Below are positions 1-5,976 of a DNA stretch of 7,454 bases, piece after piece. Source of the stretch: an uncultured Collinsella sp. GTDB lineage: Bacteria; Actinomycetota; Coriobacteriia; Coriobacteriales; Coriobacteriaceae. The translations under genes were made by a program, and so were the position numbers. The notes beneath the pieces were generated by a model. It had not been told where the DNA came from. It ran no database searches and was given only the letters and a program-made list of their open reading frames with translations. Location: contig URYA01000076.1 in assembly GCA_900551975.1 (NCBI GenBank), positions 1-7,454 on the forward strand, given 5' to 3'. Within the stretch, counting starts at the first letter, position 1; each line of letters begins with the position of its first letter.

Positions 1-3000
1 ATGATGAGGCACTGGTGCGCCTCAGCCAGACCCAGTTCCCACGGCAGACCGGCGTTGTGGATGGAGTTGCGCGGCGCCGCGCCGGTGCCGCCGTCAAAGC
101 CGGAAATCAGGATGACCTCCGCGCCTGCCTTGGCAACGCCTGCGGCGATCGTGCCGACCCCGGCCTCGCTGACCAGCTTGACCGACACGCGTGCGCCAGG
201 ATTGGCGTTCTTAAGATCGAAGATAAGCTCTGCCAGGTCCTCAATGGAATAGATGTCGTGGTGCGGCGGAGGCGAGATCAGGCCGATGCCGGGCGTGGAC
301 TGACGGACCTCGGCGATCCAGGGGTAGACCTTCTTGCCGGGCAGGTGGCCGCCCTCGCCGGGCTTGGCGCCCTGGGCCATCTTGATCTGAATCTCGAAGG
401 CGCTGCACAGGTAGCGGCTCGTCACGCCAAAGCGCGCGCTTGCCACCTGCTTGATGGCGGAATTCTTGGAGTCACCGTTAGCCAGCGGGGTCTCGCGACG
501 CGGGTCCTCGCCGCCCTCGCCCGAGTTGGAACGGCCGTGCAGGCGGTTCATGGCGATGGCCATGCACTCGTGTGCTTCCTTGCTGATGGAGCCGTACGAC
601 ATGGCGCCGGTGTTAAAGCGGCGGACGATGTTGAGCGCGGGCTCCACCTCGTCGAGCGAAACCGGCGTGCGACCGTTGGCATTAAAGTCCAGCAGGTCAC
701 GCAGGCGCACGGCACGGCCGGTGCGGTGCAGGCGGGCACTGTACTCCTTAAAGGTGTCGTAGCTGTCCTCACGGCAGGCGGTCTGCAGCAGGGAGACGGT
801 CTGCGGGTCGATAAGGTGATCCTCGCCGCCGAGCGGGCGCCACTTGGTCAGACCCAGCGTGGGCAGCTGATCGGGAGCCGGGCTCTTGAGGATAGCGAGC
901 GCGGCGTCGTAGCGCTCATTCTGCTCGCGCTCGACGTCCTCGACACCCATACCGCCCACACGGCTCACCGTGCCGGCGAAGTACGCGTTGACGAACTCCG
1001 GAGTGAAGCCCACGGCCTCGAAGATCTGCGCGGAGTGGTAGCTCTGCACCGTGGAGATGCCCATCTTGGACATGATGGAGACGATGCCCGCCGTCGCGGC
1101 CTTGTTGTAGTTGGCGATGCCCTGCTCGGCTGTCACGTCCAGATCGCCGTGCGCCGCCAAGTCGCGGATGCACGCATGCGCGTTGTACGGATAGATACCG
1201 CTCGCGGAATAGCCCACCAGCGCCGCAAAGTCGTGCGGGGACACGGCGTCGCCACACTCCACCACGATGTCGGCAAAGGTACGCACGCCGGCGCGGATCA
1301 GGTGGTTGTGCACGCAGCCCACGGCGAGCAGCGACGGCACGGGCACCTCGCCCGCTCCGGCGCGATCGCTCAACACCACGATGTTCACGCCGTCGCGGAC
1401 CGCGGCCTCAACGTCCTCTGCAAGCTGCTTGAGCGCAGCCTGCAGCGCACCCTCGCCGGCATCGCGGCGGTAGACGGCACGGAAACGGCGGGTCTTAAAG
1501 CCCACGCGGTCGATGGCGCAAATGCGGTCGAACTCCTCCTCGCTCAGCAGCGGGCGCTCCAGGCGCACCAGCTGGCAGGCCGTACGGGAGTCCTCGAGCA
1601 GGTTGCCGTGGTTGCCCAGGTAGAGCGTGGTCGAGGTGACCATATGCTCGCGAAGGGCGTCGATCGGCGGGTTCGTGACCTGGGCGAACAGCTGATAGAA
1701 GTAGTCAAAGAACGAGCGCGTCTTCTTGGACAGGCAGGCCAGCGGCGCATCGATACCCATCGAGGCGAGCGGCGCCTTGCCCTGCTGGGCCATGGGACGC
1801 ACGACTTCGTCAACATCATCCCAGTGATAGCCGAGCTTGGCCATACGCACGGCGGCGGGCACCTCGGCGTCCTCGGCGGGCGTGGGCGCGACGGGCTTGT
1901 CGAGCGCGTCGACGGTCAGCGTCTCTTCGGCGATCCAGTCGCGATAGGGCTTTTCCTTGGCGTAACGGGCACGCAGCTCATCGTTGTAGATGACGCGCCC
2001 GCGGGCAAAGTCGACCTCGAGCATCTGGCGCGGTCCCAGGCAGCCGCTCGTCAGGATGTTCTCGGGGCTCACCTCGATGGTGCCCACCTCGCTTGCCAGC
2101 ATAAAGCGACCGTCGCGCGTCACATAGTAGCGGGCGGGACGCAGGCCGTTACGGTCGAGGGCGGCACCCAGCGTGCGACCGTCGGTAAAGGCGATGGCCG
2201 CCGGGCCATCCCACGGCTCCATGAGCATGGACTGGTAAGCGTCGTAGGCGCGGCGCTCCTCACTCAGGCTGTCGTTGTGGTCCCACGGCTCGGGCAACAG
2301 CATGGACGCGGCACGCGTAAGCGGGCGACCGTTCATGACCAAAAACTCGAGCACGTTGTCCAAAATCGCGGAATCGGAGCCCTCGCGGTTGATGATGGGC
2401 ATCACGCGCTCAAGATCGTGCTGCAGCACGGGGCTGTACAGGTTGGGTTCGCGGGCGCGGATCCAGTTGACGTTGCCCTTGAGGGTGTTGATCTCGCCGT
2501 TGTGGATGATAAAGCGGTTGGGGTGCGCGCGCTCCCAGCTGGGCGTGGTGTTGGTGGAGTAGCGCGAGTGGACGAGCGCCACGGCCGTTTTGACGGCGGC
2601 GTCGTTGAGGTCGATGAAGAAGCGGCGCATCTGCGTGGCAACAAGCATGCCCTTGTACACGATGGTGCGCGAGCTCATGGAGCACACATAGAAGATCTTG
2701 TCGCGCAGGGCGAACTCAGCGTCGGCCTTCTTCTCGATGGTGCGGCGGCACACATACAGGCGGCGCTCGAAGGCATCGCCGGCGGGCGTGTCGTCCGGAC
2801 GGCCCAGGAAGGCCTGCAGGATGGTAGGCATGCAGGCGCGGGCCGTCTCACCCAGGTCGTGCGGGTCGACCGGTACCTCGCGCCAAAAGAGCAGCGGCAC
2901 GCCGGCCTCGGCGCAGCCCTCCTCAAACACGCGACGGGCATCCTCTACGCCCTTGTCGTCCTGCGGGAAGAACAGCATGGCCACGCCATAGTCGCCCTCT

Positions 3001-3263
3001 GCCGGCAGAATCTGGCCGCACTTTTGGGCCTCTTTTCGAAAAAAGTGATGCGGAACCTGGAACAGGATACCAGCACCGTCGCCGGTGTTCTTCTCGAGTC
3101 CGGTGCCACCGCGGTGCTCCAAGTTGACCAGAATGGACAGTGCATCGTCCAGAATCTGGTGATGGCGCTCACCGTTGATATCGGCAAGCGCGCCGATGCC
3201 GCATGCATCGTGGTCGAATTCGGGGCGATAAAGGCCCTGCTGCTGAGCGGAATCTGCCTGCAT
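1..3263 (-). CDS. gltB: Glutamate synthase (GOGAT) large subunit, C-terminus cut by window edge
   Basis: Catalyses transfer of glutamine amide nitrogen to 2-oxoglutarate to form glutamate in the cytoplasm; the large subunit normally works with an FAD/NAD(P)H subunit, GltD. The visible 1087 residues contain, in order, a type 2 glutamine amidotransferase domain (about 21-430), the central linking domain (about 470-770) and most of the FMN/2-oxoglutarate synthase domain (from about 870). Cys21 in HDACGIG is the expected nucleophile after removal of a 20-residue propeptide. Other amidotransferase motifs are LEHRGG (48-53), HNGEIN (254-259) and GSDSAI (295-300). TGAMSYGSISKEAH (885-898), SNSGEGGEDP (912-921) and SGFDGGTGAAPRNS (1054-1067) mark the synthase domain. 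About 400 residues are missing from the usual ~1500, including the 3Fe-4S cysteines and the glucosyl-like beta-helix domain. The ATG at 3263 has GGGGAGG (3276-3270) six bases upstream. No convincing promoter was found. gltD is expected beyond the left edge. Confidence 0.97.
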   Translation of the reverse strand, partial: MQADSAQQQGLYRPEFDHDACGIGALADINGERHHQILDDALSILVNLEHRGGTGLEKNTGDGAGILFQVPHHFFRKEAQKCGQILPAEGDYGVAMLFFPQDDKGVEDARRVFEEGCAEAGVPLLFWREVPVDPHDLGETARACMPTILQAFLGRPDDTPAGDAFERRLYVCRRTIEKKADAEFALRDKIFYVCSMSSRTIVYKGMLVATQMRRFFIDLNDAAVKTAVALVHSRYSTNTTPSWERAHPNRFIIHNGEINTLKGNVNWIRAREPNLYSPVLQHDLERVMPIINREGSDSAILDNVLEFLVMNGRPLTRAASMLLPEPWDHNDSLSEERRAYDAYQSMLMEPWDGPAAIAFTDGRTLGAALDRNGLRPARYYVTRDGRFMLASEVGTIEVSPENILTSGCLGPRQMLEVDFARGRVIYNDELRARYAKEKPYRDWIAEETLTVDALDKPVAPTPAEDAEVPAAVRMAKLGYHWDDVDEVVRPMAQQGKAPLASMGIDAPLACLSKKTRSFFDYFYQLFAQVTNPPIDALREHMVTSTTLYLGNHGNLLEDSRTACQLVRLERPLLSEEEFDRICAIDRVGFKTRRFRAVYRRDAGEGALQAALKQLAEDVEAAVRDGVNIVVLSDRAGAGEVPVPSLLAVGCVHNHLIRAGVRTFADIVVECGDAVSPHDFAALVGYSASGIYPYNAHACIRDLAAHGDLDVTAEQGIANYNKAATAGIVSIMSKMGISTVQSYHSAQIFEAVGFTPEFVNAYFAGTVSRVGGMGVEDVEREQNERYDAALAILKSPAPDQLPTLGLTKWRPLGGEDHLIDPQTVSLLQTACREDSYDTFKEYSARLHRTGRAVRLRDLLDFNANGRTPVSLDEVEPALNIVRRFNTGAMSYGSISKEAHECMAIAMNRLHGRSNSGEGGEDPRRETPLANGDSKNSAIKQVASARFGVTSRYLCSAFEIQIKMAQGAKPGEGGHLPGKKVYPWIAEVRQSTPGIGLISPPPHHDIYSIEDLAELIFDLKNANPGARVSVKLVSEAGVGTIAAGVAKAGAEVILISGFDGGTGAAPRNSIHNAGLPWELGLAEAHQCLI

Positions 3264-3370
3264 CGCGATCCTCCCCTAGATATTAGACAGTCAGTTGAAT
3301 AGGCATACTAGGAGCACCGCCGGCCCGTTGTGTTTCCCACCCGTTTCGAAACAATCGCGTAACGCGCGCC

Positions 3371-3460
3371 TTACGAGTGGACACCGCCGACCTCAAGGAC
3401 GACGACAAGGGCCCCAAGTTCGGCCCGTATGCTCACCGCTTCAAACATCTCAATCTGTAA
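3371..3460 (+). pseudogene. Orphan C-terminal tail of an unidentified protein gene
   Basis: In the frame ending at TAA 3458-3460 the last roughly 28 codons read like a real protein end: DTADLKDDDKGPK followed by FGPYAHRFKHLNL. The codons are almost all C- or G-ending (ACC GCC GAC CTC AAG GAC), matching the flanking genes. The same frame stays open back to 3299, but upstream of about 3371 it becomes rare-codon sequence (ATA, CTA, GGA) with no start or ribosome site. I infer that this is the 3' remnant of a deleted gene. I do not recognise the family. The final codons CTC AAT CTG TAA lie inside a copy of the 15-bp repeat described separately. The alternative is chance coding-like composition in a short GC-rich stretch. 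Confidence 0.4.
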
Positions 3461-3462
3461 CA
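3448..3462 (+). repeat. 15-bp motif TCTCAATCTGTAACA, copy 1
   Basis: The same 15 bases recur exactly at 4913-4927 on the same strand, and a 13/15 version lies inverted at 3488-3502. After the core, this copy and the 4913 copy also share GTAAG, with one extra base in the latter. With the inverted copy it can form a 10-bp stem (3453-3462 with 3488-3497) around a 25-base loop. Function unknown. Confidence 0.6.
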
Positions 3463-3487
3463 GTAAGATCCAATTTCCATCCCTAGT

Positions 3488-3502
3488 TGTTACAGATCAA
3501 GA
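3488..3502 (-). repeat. 15-bp motif, inverted copy 2 (TCTTGATCTGTAACA)
   Basis: Read on the minus strand this differs from the other two copies at two positions (TG for CA) and keeps ATCTGTAACA intact. It faces copy 1 across 25 bases and is about 60 bases upstream of the predicted mntH promoter. It could be half of an operator, an RNA hairpin, or part of a dispersed intergenic repeat. Confidence 0.5.
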
Positions 3503-3560
3503 CATTTCAGCAATCCCCTTCCACCATCCTATTCAAATACAACAATCTTGTTAGTCTTGG

Positions 3561-3589
3561 TTAACTTTTTAGCCTAAAACGGGTATCCT
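3561..3589 (+). promoter_or_regulatory. Predicted mntH promoter
   Basis: TTAACT (3561-3566) and TATCCT (3584-3589) are separated by 17 bases and each matches the sigma-70 consensus at four of six positions. They would start transcription near 3596, giving a leader of about 30 bases before the mntH ATG. A perfect 6-1-6 palindrome fills the spacer, which supports this as a controlled promoter. The hexamers alone are weak. Confidence 0.4.
3567..3579. promoter_or_regulatory. Candidate DtxR/MntR-family operator in mntH promoter
   Basis: TTTTAG-C-CTAAAA is a perfect 6-1-6 inverted repeat. It contains TTAGCCTAA, identical to the centre of the classic DtxR box TTAGGTTAGCCTAACCTAA. It lies between the predicted -35 and -10 elements of a manganese/iron transporter gene, where a metal-loaded DtxR-family repressor would block RNA polymerase. 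The outer arms of the DtxR box are not matched, so the regulator (MntR-like or iron-type) is inferred. Confidence 0.5.
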
Positions 3590-3625
3590 TTGCGGCGTCA
3601 AACAAACGGCACGCAGGAGCGCACC

Positions 3626-4882
3626 ATGCTCAACCATCTCAAACAACACTTTGGCTCGCACCGCACCGGCGGTCACGGAGGCCTAGACATTGCGCGGAAT
3701 ATCGGCCCCGGGCTGCTCGTGACCGTCGGCTTTATCGACCCGGGCAACTGGGCCTCCAATATGGCCGCGGGCTCGCAGTTTGGCTACGCGCTGCTGTGGA
3801 TCGTCACGCTGTCCACGATTATGCTGATCGTCTTGCAGCACAACGCGGCGCACCTGGGCATCGCCACGGGCGCCTGTCTTGCCGAGGCCACGACACGTTA
3901 CCTCCCCCGCTTCGTTGGACGCACGGTGCTCGCCAGTGCCTATCTCGCGACCATCGCCACCGCCATGGCCGAAGTCTTGGGTGGCGCGATTGCCCTTCAA
4001 ATGCTCTTTGGGCTGCCCGTACGTGCGGGCTGCGTCATCGTGGCGGCAGTATCGATGGCGATGCTCATGACGAGTTCCTACAAGCGTGCCGAACGCTGGA
4101 TCATCGCCTTCGTAGGCGTGGTAGGACTCTCGTTTTTGGCCGAGCTTGCACTAGTCAAGGTCGACTGGCCGCAAGCCGCCGCAAGCTGGATCACGCCCAG
4201 TATGCCCACTGGCTCTGCCGCGATTATCGTGAGTGTCCTGGGTGCGGTCGTTATGCCCCACAACCTCTTTCTACACTCCGAGGTCATCCAATCCATGCAC
4301 TTCGAAGGCCAAGGCGAGCAGGTTATCGAAGAGCGTCTGCGCTATGAGCTCTTCGACACGCTCTTTTCGATGGGCGTGGGCTGGGCAATCAACTCGGCCA
4401 TGGTCATCCTGGCCGCAACGACCTTCTTTGCGCACGGCATTGTCGTAGACGACCTCGCCGTCGCAGCGGACACGCTCTCCCCCATTCTGGGCCCAGCAAG
4501 CTCGACAATCTTTGCGGTGGCGCTGCTGTTTGCGGGCCTCTCGAGTAGTGTGACGGCAGGCATGGCGGCAGGCACCATCACCGCGGGCATGTTCGACGAG
4601 GAATACGACATCCACGACCGACATTCCTCGATCGGGGTGGCGGCCTGTTTCGCCGGCGCAGTGGCGGCGTGTCTGGTCGTCCCAAATCCTTTTGAAGGTC
4701 TCATCTGGAGTCAGGCACTGCTGTCGCTTCAGCTGCCGATCACGGTTTTCGTGCTTATACGGCTCACCAGCTCACGCCGCGTCATGGGCAAATACGCCAA
4801 CTCGCGCCCGCTCAACGCGTTGCTCGTAGGGATCGGTGCCATCGTGACGATTCTCGACATCGTGCTGCTAACGGGGATGTAA
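3626..4882 (+). CDS. mntH: NRAMP-family manganese/iron transporter MntH
   Basis: Proton-coupled importer of Mn(II), and possibly Fe(II), in the cytoplasmic membrane. The 418 residues form about 11 hydrophobic segments. TM1 carries DPGN (38-41, in GFIDPGNWASN), and TM6 carries AVVMPHNLFLH (207-217). Asp38, Asn41, Ala207 and Met210 correspond to the four metal ligands known in Deinococcus NRAMP. Retention of the TM6 methionine favours Mn/Fe selectivity over the Mg-type relatives that lack it. The TM3 motif AEVLGG and the late SQALLSLQLP segment are also family features. The ATG at 3626 was chosen because AGGAG (3615-3619) sits six bases upstream; an in-frame TTG at 3590 would add 12 unconserved-looking residues and overlap the predicted promoter. 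It is the only intact plus-strand gene and has no operon partner. A DtxR-like palindrome upstream suggests metal repression. Confidence 0.94.
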   Translation: MLNHLKQHFGSHRTGGHGGLDIARNIGPGLLVTVGFIDPGNWASNMAAGSQFGYALLWIVTLSTIMLIVLQHNAAHLGIATGACLAEATTRYLPRFVGRTVLASAYLATIATAMAEVLGGAIALQMLFGLPVRAGCVIVAAVSMAMLMTSSYKRAERWIIAFVGVVGLSFLAELALVKVDWPQAAASWITPSMPTGSAAIIVSVLGAVVMPHNLFLHSEVIQSMHFEGQGEQVIEERLRYELFDTLFSMGVGWAINSAMVILAATTFFAHGIVVDDLAVAADTLSPILGPASSTIFAVALLFAGLSSSVTAGMAAGTITAGMFDEEYDIHDRHSSIGVAACFAGAVAACLVVPNPFEGLIWSQALLSLQLPITVFVLIRLTSSRRVMGKYANSRPLNALLVGIGAIVTILDIVLLTGM

Positions 4883-4912
4883 TTGGGATGGCGTGACTGT
4901 CCAGATATAACG

Positions 4913-4927
4913 TCTCAATCTGTAACA
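4913..4927 (+). repeat. 15-bp motif TCTCAATCTGTAACA, copy 3
   Basis: This exact copy of the 3448-3462 motif lies 30 bases after the mntH stop codon, in the same orientation. The two exact copies therefore bracket mntH about 1.46 kb apart. The similarity continues into GTAAG just downstream. It has no obvious hairpin partner nearby. Confidence 0.6.
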
Positions 4928-4952
4928 CGTAAGGCCGTTTTAAACCGTCAGA

Positions 4953-4995
4953 TAAATCAAAAGGGTCCCGGCCGGAATATCCAGCCGGGACCCTT
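4953..4995 (-). terminator. Rho-independent terminator of the rubredoxin gene
   Basis: AAGGGTCCCGGC (4961-4972) pairs perfectly with 4984-4995 over 12 bp around an 11-base loop. Read on the minus strand the stem is followed by TTTTGATTTAT, the expected U-rich tail, 40 bases past the rubredoxin stop codon. On plus it is followed by GGACAGAGC without a U-run, so it would be a weak terminator at best for mntH. Confidence 0.85.
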
Positions 4996-5034
4996 GGACA
5001 GAGCTATGTTCGGCTTTCGCCGTGTGCCTGCGAG

Positions 5035-5178
5035 TTACTCCTCGACGAGCTCAAACTGATCGGGACCGACGCCGCACACCGGGCACACGTAGTCCTCGGG
5101 CAGCTCGGGCGTGTCGACCTCAACCTCGTAACCGCAAACGGTGCACACAAACTTATACGTCTTCTTCTCCTCAGCCAT
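5035..5178 (-). CDS. Small rubredoxin-like iron protein
   Basis: A 47-residue one-electron carrier with a single iron held by four cysteines: C12 and C15 in FVCTVCGYEVEV, and C32 and C35 in YVCPVCGVGPDQFELVEE. These two knuckles and the final DQFELVEE are typical of rubredoxin. The gap between the pairs is only 16 residues, against about 29 in classical rubredoxins of 52-54 residues, so the central loop is shortened as in rubrerythrin-type rubredoxin domains. The ATG at 5178 has GAGGAG (5190-5185) six bases upstream. It lies 88 bases downstream of the flavin reductase gene, on the same strand, with its own likely promoter and terminator. Together the two proteins match the two domains of Hrb, so this protein probably takes electrons from the flavin partner or passes them to a flavodiiron or peroxidase acceptor. 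The acceptor is not in this window. Confidence 0.9.
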   Translation of the reverse strand: MAEEKKTYKFVCTVCGYEVEVDTPELPEDYVCPVCGVGPDQFELVEE

Positions 5179-5221
5179 GATGTTCTCCTCTCGAACGTGA
5201 CTGCTGGTGTACTTACTTATT

Positions 5222-5249
5222 AGTATATATTCTCAATAACATAATGCAA
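5222..5249 (-). promoter_or_regulatory. Predicted promoter of the rubredoxin gene
   Basis: On the minus strand TTGCAT (5249-5244) and TATACT (5227-5222) are 16 bases apart in an AT-rich island unlike its surroundings. The site lies entirely within the 88-base gap after the flavin reductase stop codon. It would let the rubredoxin be made independently as well as by readthrough. Confidence 0.55.
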
Positions 5250-5256
5250 GTATTTT

Positions 5257-5269
5257 TAGAACATTTCTA
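5257..5269. promoter_or_regulatory. Short palindrome TAGAA-CAT-TTCTA upstream of the rubredoxin promoter
   Basis: This perfect 5-3-5 inverted repeat lies about seven bases upstream of the predicted -35 element and overlaps the flavin reductase stop codon (5269-5267). It could be a regulator site for the rubredoxin gene, but it is short and AT-rich, so chance is possible. Confidence 0.2.
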
Positions 5270-5770
5270 GCCTTGATACGACGAGGCTTTGGGCGGCGTC
5301 TTGCCCTTTAGCACCTTGTGATAGTAGTCGTACGTCAGCGGCGTCTCGTCGCTCAGGCGCTCGGCATCCTCGACCTCGCCGATAAACAGCAGATGCGTGC
5401 CCACATCCACAGTGTCGATCAAACGGCAGCTAAACAGGGCCGCCGCGTGCTCGGGCACATAGGGCATGCCCAGAGCCGTCTCGCGGGTCTCGTATTTGGC
5501 AAACTTGTCATAATCGCTGCTGGTGCGGAACCCAAAGTTACCGATGTAGAGCATGTCGGCGGTCTGATCGATCACGGTCAGCGCGAACGCTTTGGCCGAT
5601 GCGATGACGCCCGAGGTGACATTGTCCTTGTTCACAGCAACCGAAATACGCGGCGGCATGGACGTCACCTGCACCGCAGTGTTGATGACGCAGCCGGCGC
5701 GCAGCCCGTCTGCCGCGGCGCTCACCACGTACAGGCCACTCGGCATGGTAAAGAACGCAGTTTTGTCCAT
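5267..5770 (-). CDS. Flavin reductase-like FMN protein (flavoredoxin / Hrb N-terminal type)
   Basis: A 167-residue FMN-binding split-barrel protein of the flavin reductase-like family, cytoplasmic. Diagnostic stretches are SGLYVVSA (11-18), NTAVQVTSMPPRISVAVNK (30-48), ALTVIDQ (63-69), GTHLLFIGEVEDAE (124-137) and PLTYDYYHKV (144-153). The closest family I recognise is the N-terminal half of the high-molecular-weight rubredoxin Hrb of Moorella, which ends with a similar TYxYYH...KGKTP segment before its rubredoxin domain. Here the protein stops just after that segment, and a separate rubredoxin gene follows 88 bases later. In Hrb, NAD(P)H electrons pass through FMN and rubredoxin to a flavodiiron NO/O2 reductase; a similar role is inferred. 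The ATG at 5770 has AGGGGAG (5785-5779) eight bases upstream. The frame is open further upstream to 5962 but runs through a terminator, so that part is not coding. Confidence 0.88.
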   Translation of the reverse strand: MDKTAFFTMPSGLYVVSAAADGLRAGCVINTAVQVTSMPPRISVAVNKDNVTSGVIASAKAFALTVIDQTADMLYIGNFGFRTSSDYDKFAKYETRETALGMPYVPEHAAALFSCRLIDTVDVGTHLLFIGEVEDAERLSDETPLTYDYYHKVLKGKTPPKASSYQG

Positions 5771-5821
5771 AACGATCACTCCCCTAGCTCGGGTTGGAAC
5801 CTCATGAATGTATGTACCCAC

Positions 5822-5855
5822 AAAAAAGGCGGCACCCATAACGGACGCCGCCTTT
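5822..5855 (-). terminator. Rho-independent terminator of the TPR-smpB unit
   Basis: AAAGGCGGC (5825-5833) pairs perfectly with GCCGCCTTT (5847-5855) around a 13-base loop. On the minus strand the stem runs directly into a six-U tract (5827-5822). It lies about 120 bases past the smpB stop codon and 52 bases before the flavin reductase start, separating the two units. On plus there are only three T residues. Confidence 0.88.
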
Positions 5856-5897
5856 GAGACATATGTGTCAGAACAGTAAGAAAGATAAGACGCCCGC

Positions 5898-5964
5898 AGT
5901 TGCGGTGAAATAGGGACTGAATAGCCCCTCAAACAGGCAAAACAGTCCGTATTCCACCGCAACT
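5898..5964. repeat. Long imperfect hairpin, possibly a dispersed intergenic repeat or small RNA
   Basis: The arms 5898-5919 and 5943-5964 are inverted repeats of 22 bp with only two mismatches, starting AGTTGCGGTG and ending CACCGCAACT, with a 23-base loop. It fills most of the gap between the smpB stop codon (12 bases away) and the downstream terminator. Neither side has an adjacent U-run, so it is not a typical terminator. The size, near-perfect arms and intergenic place resemble REP- or MITE-like elements. It could also stabilise the smpB mRNA 3' end. I see no target-site duplication and no second copy in this window. Confidence 0.7.
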
Positions 5965-5976
5965 TATACAGAGTGC

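Noticed and set aside
15..3302. A 1095-codon open frame on the plus strand
   Set aside because: It is the antisense shadow of gltB, kept open by GC-ending codons. Its translation is Val/Ala/His/Arg-rich with no family motifs, whereas the minus strand reads as a motif-complete GltB.
3389..3412. DLKDDDK in the orphan tail resembles an epitope tag (FLAG, DYKDDDDK)
   Set aside because: It differs by a substitution and a missing Asp, and sits in native-looking codons with no vector sequence nearby, so it is coincidence.
3295..3486. A 63-residue plus-strand open frame in the gltB-mntH gap
   Set aside because: Composition is Arg/Gln/Ser-rich without a ribosome site; the neighbouring frame carries the more protein-like tail.
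3590..3625. TTG start at 3590 for mntH
   Set aside because: The added residues resemble no NRAMP N-terminus, no ribosome site precedes it, and it overlaps the predicted -10 element.
5857..5868. GACA-TATG-TGTC small inverted repeat
   Set aside because: Four-base arms are too short to be distinguished from chance, and it is not linked to any promoter.
5771..5962. Upstream extension of the flavin reductase frame
   Set aside because: The extension runs through a clear terminator hairpin and part of the long hairpin and shows no family similarity; the ATG at 5770 has a good ribosome site and matches family starts.
5770..5976. A tmRNA (ssrA) gene next to smpB
   Set aside because: The gap is only about 200 bases, has no tRNA-like ends or tag-encoding frame, and is filled by a hairpin and a terminator.
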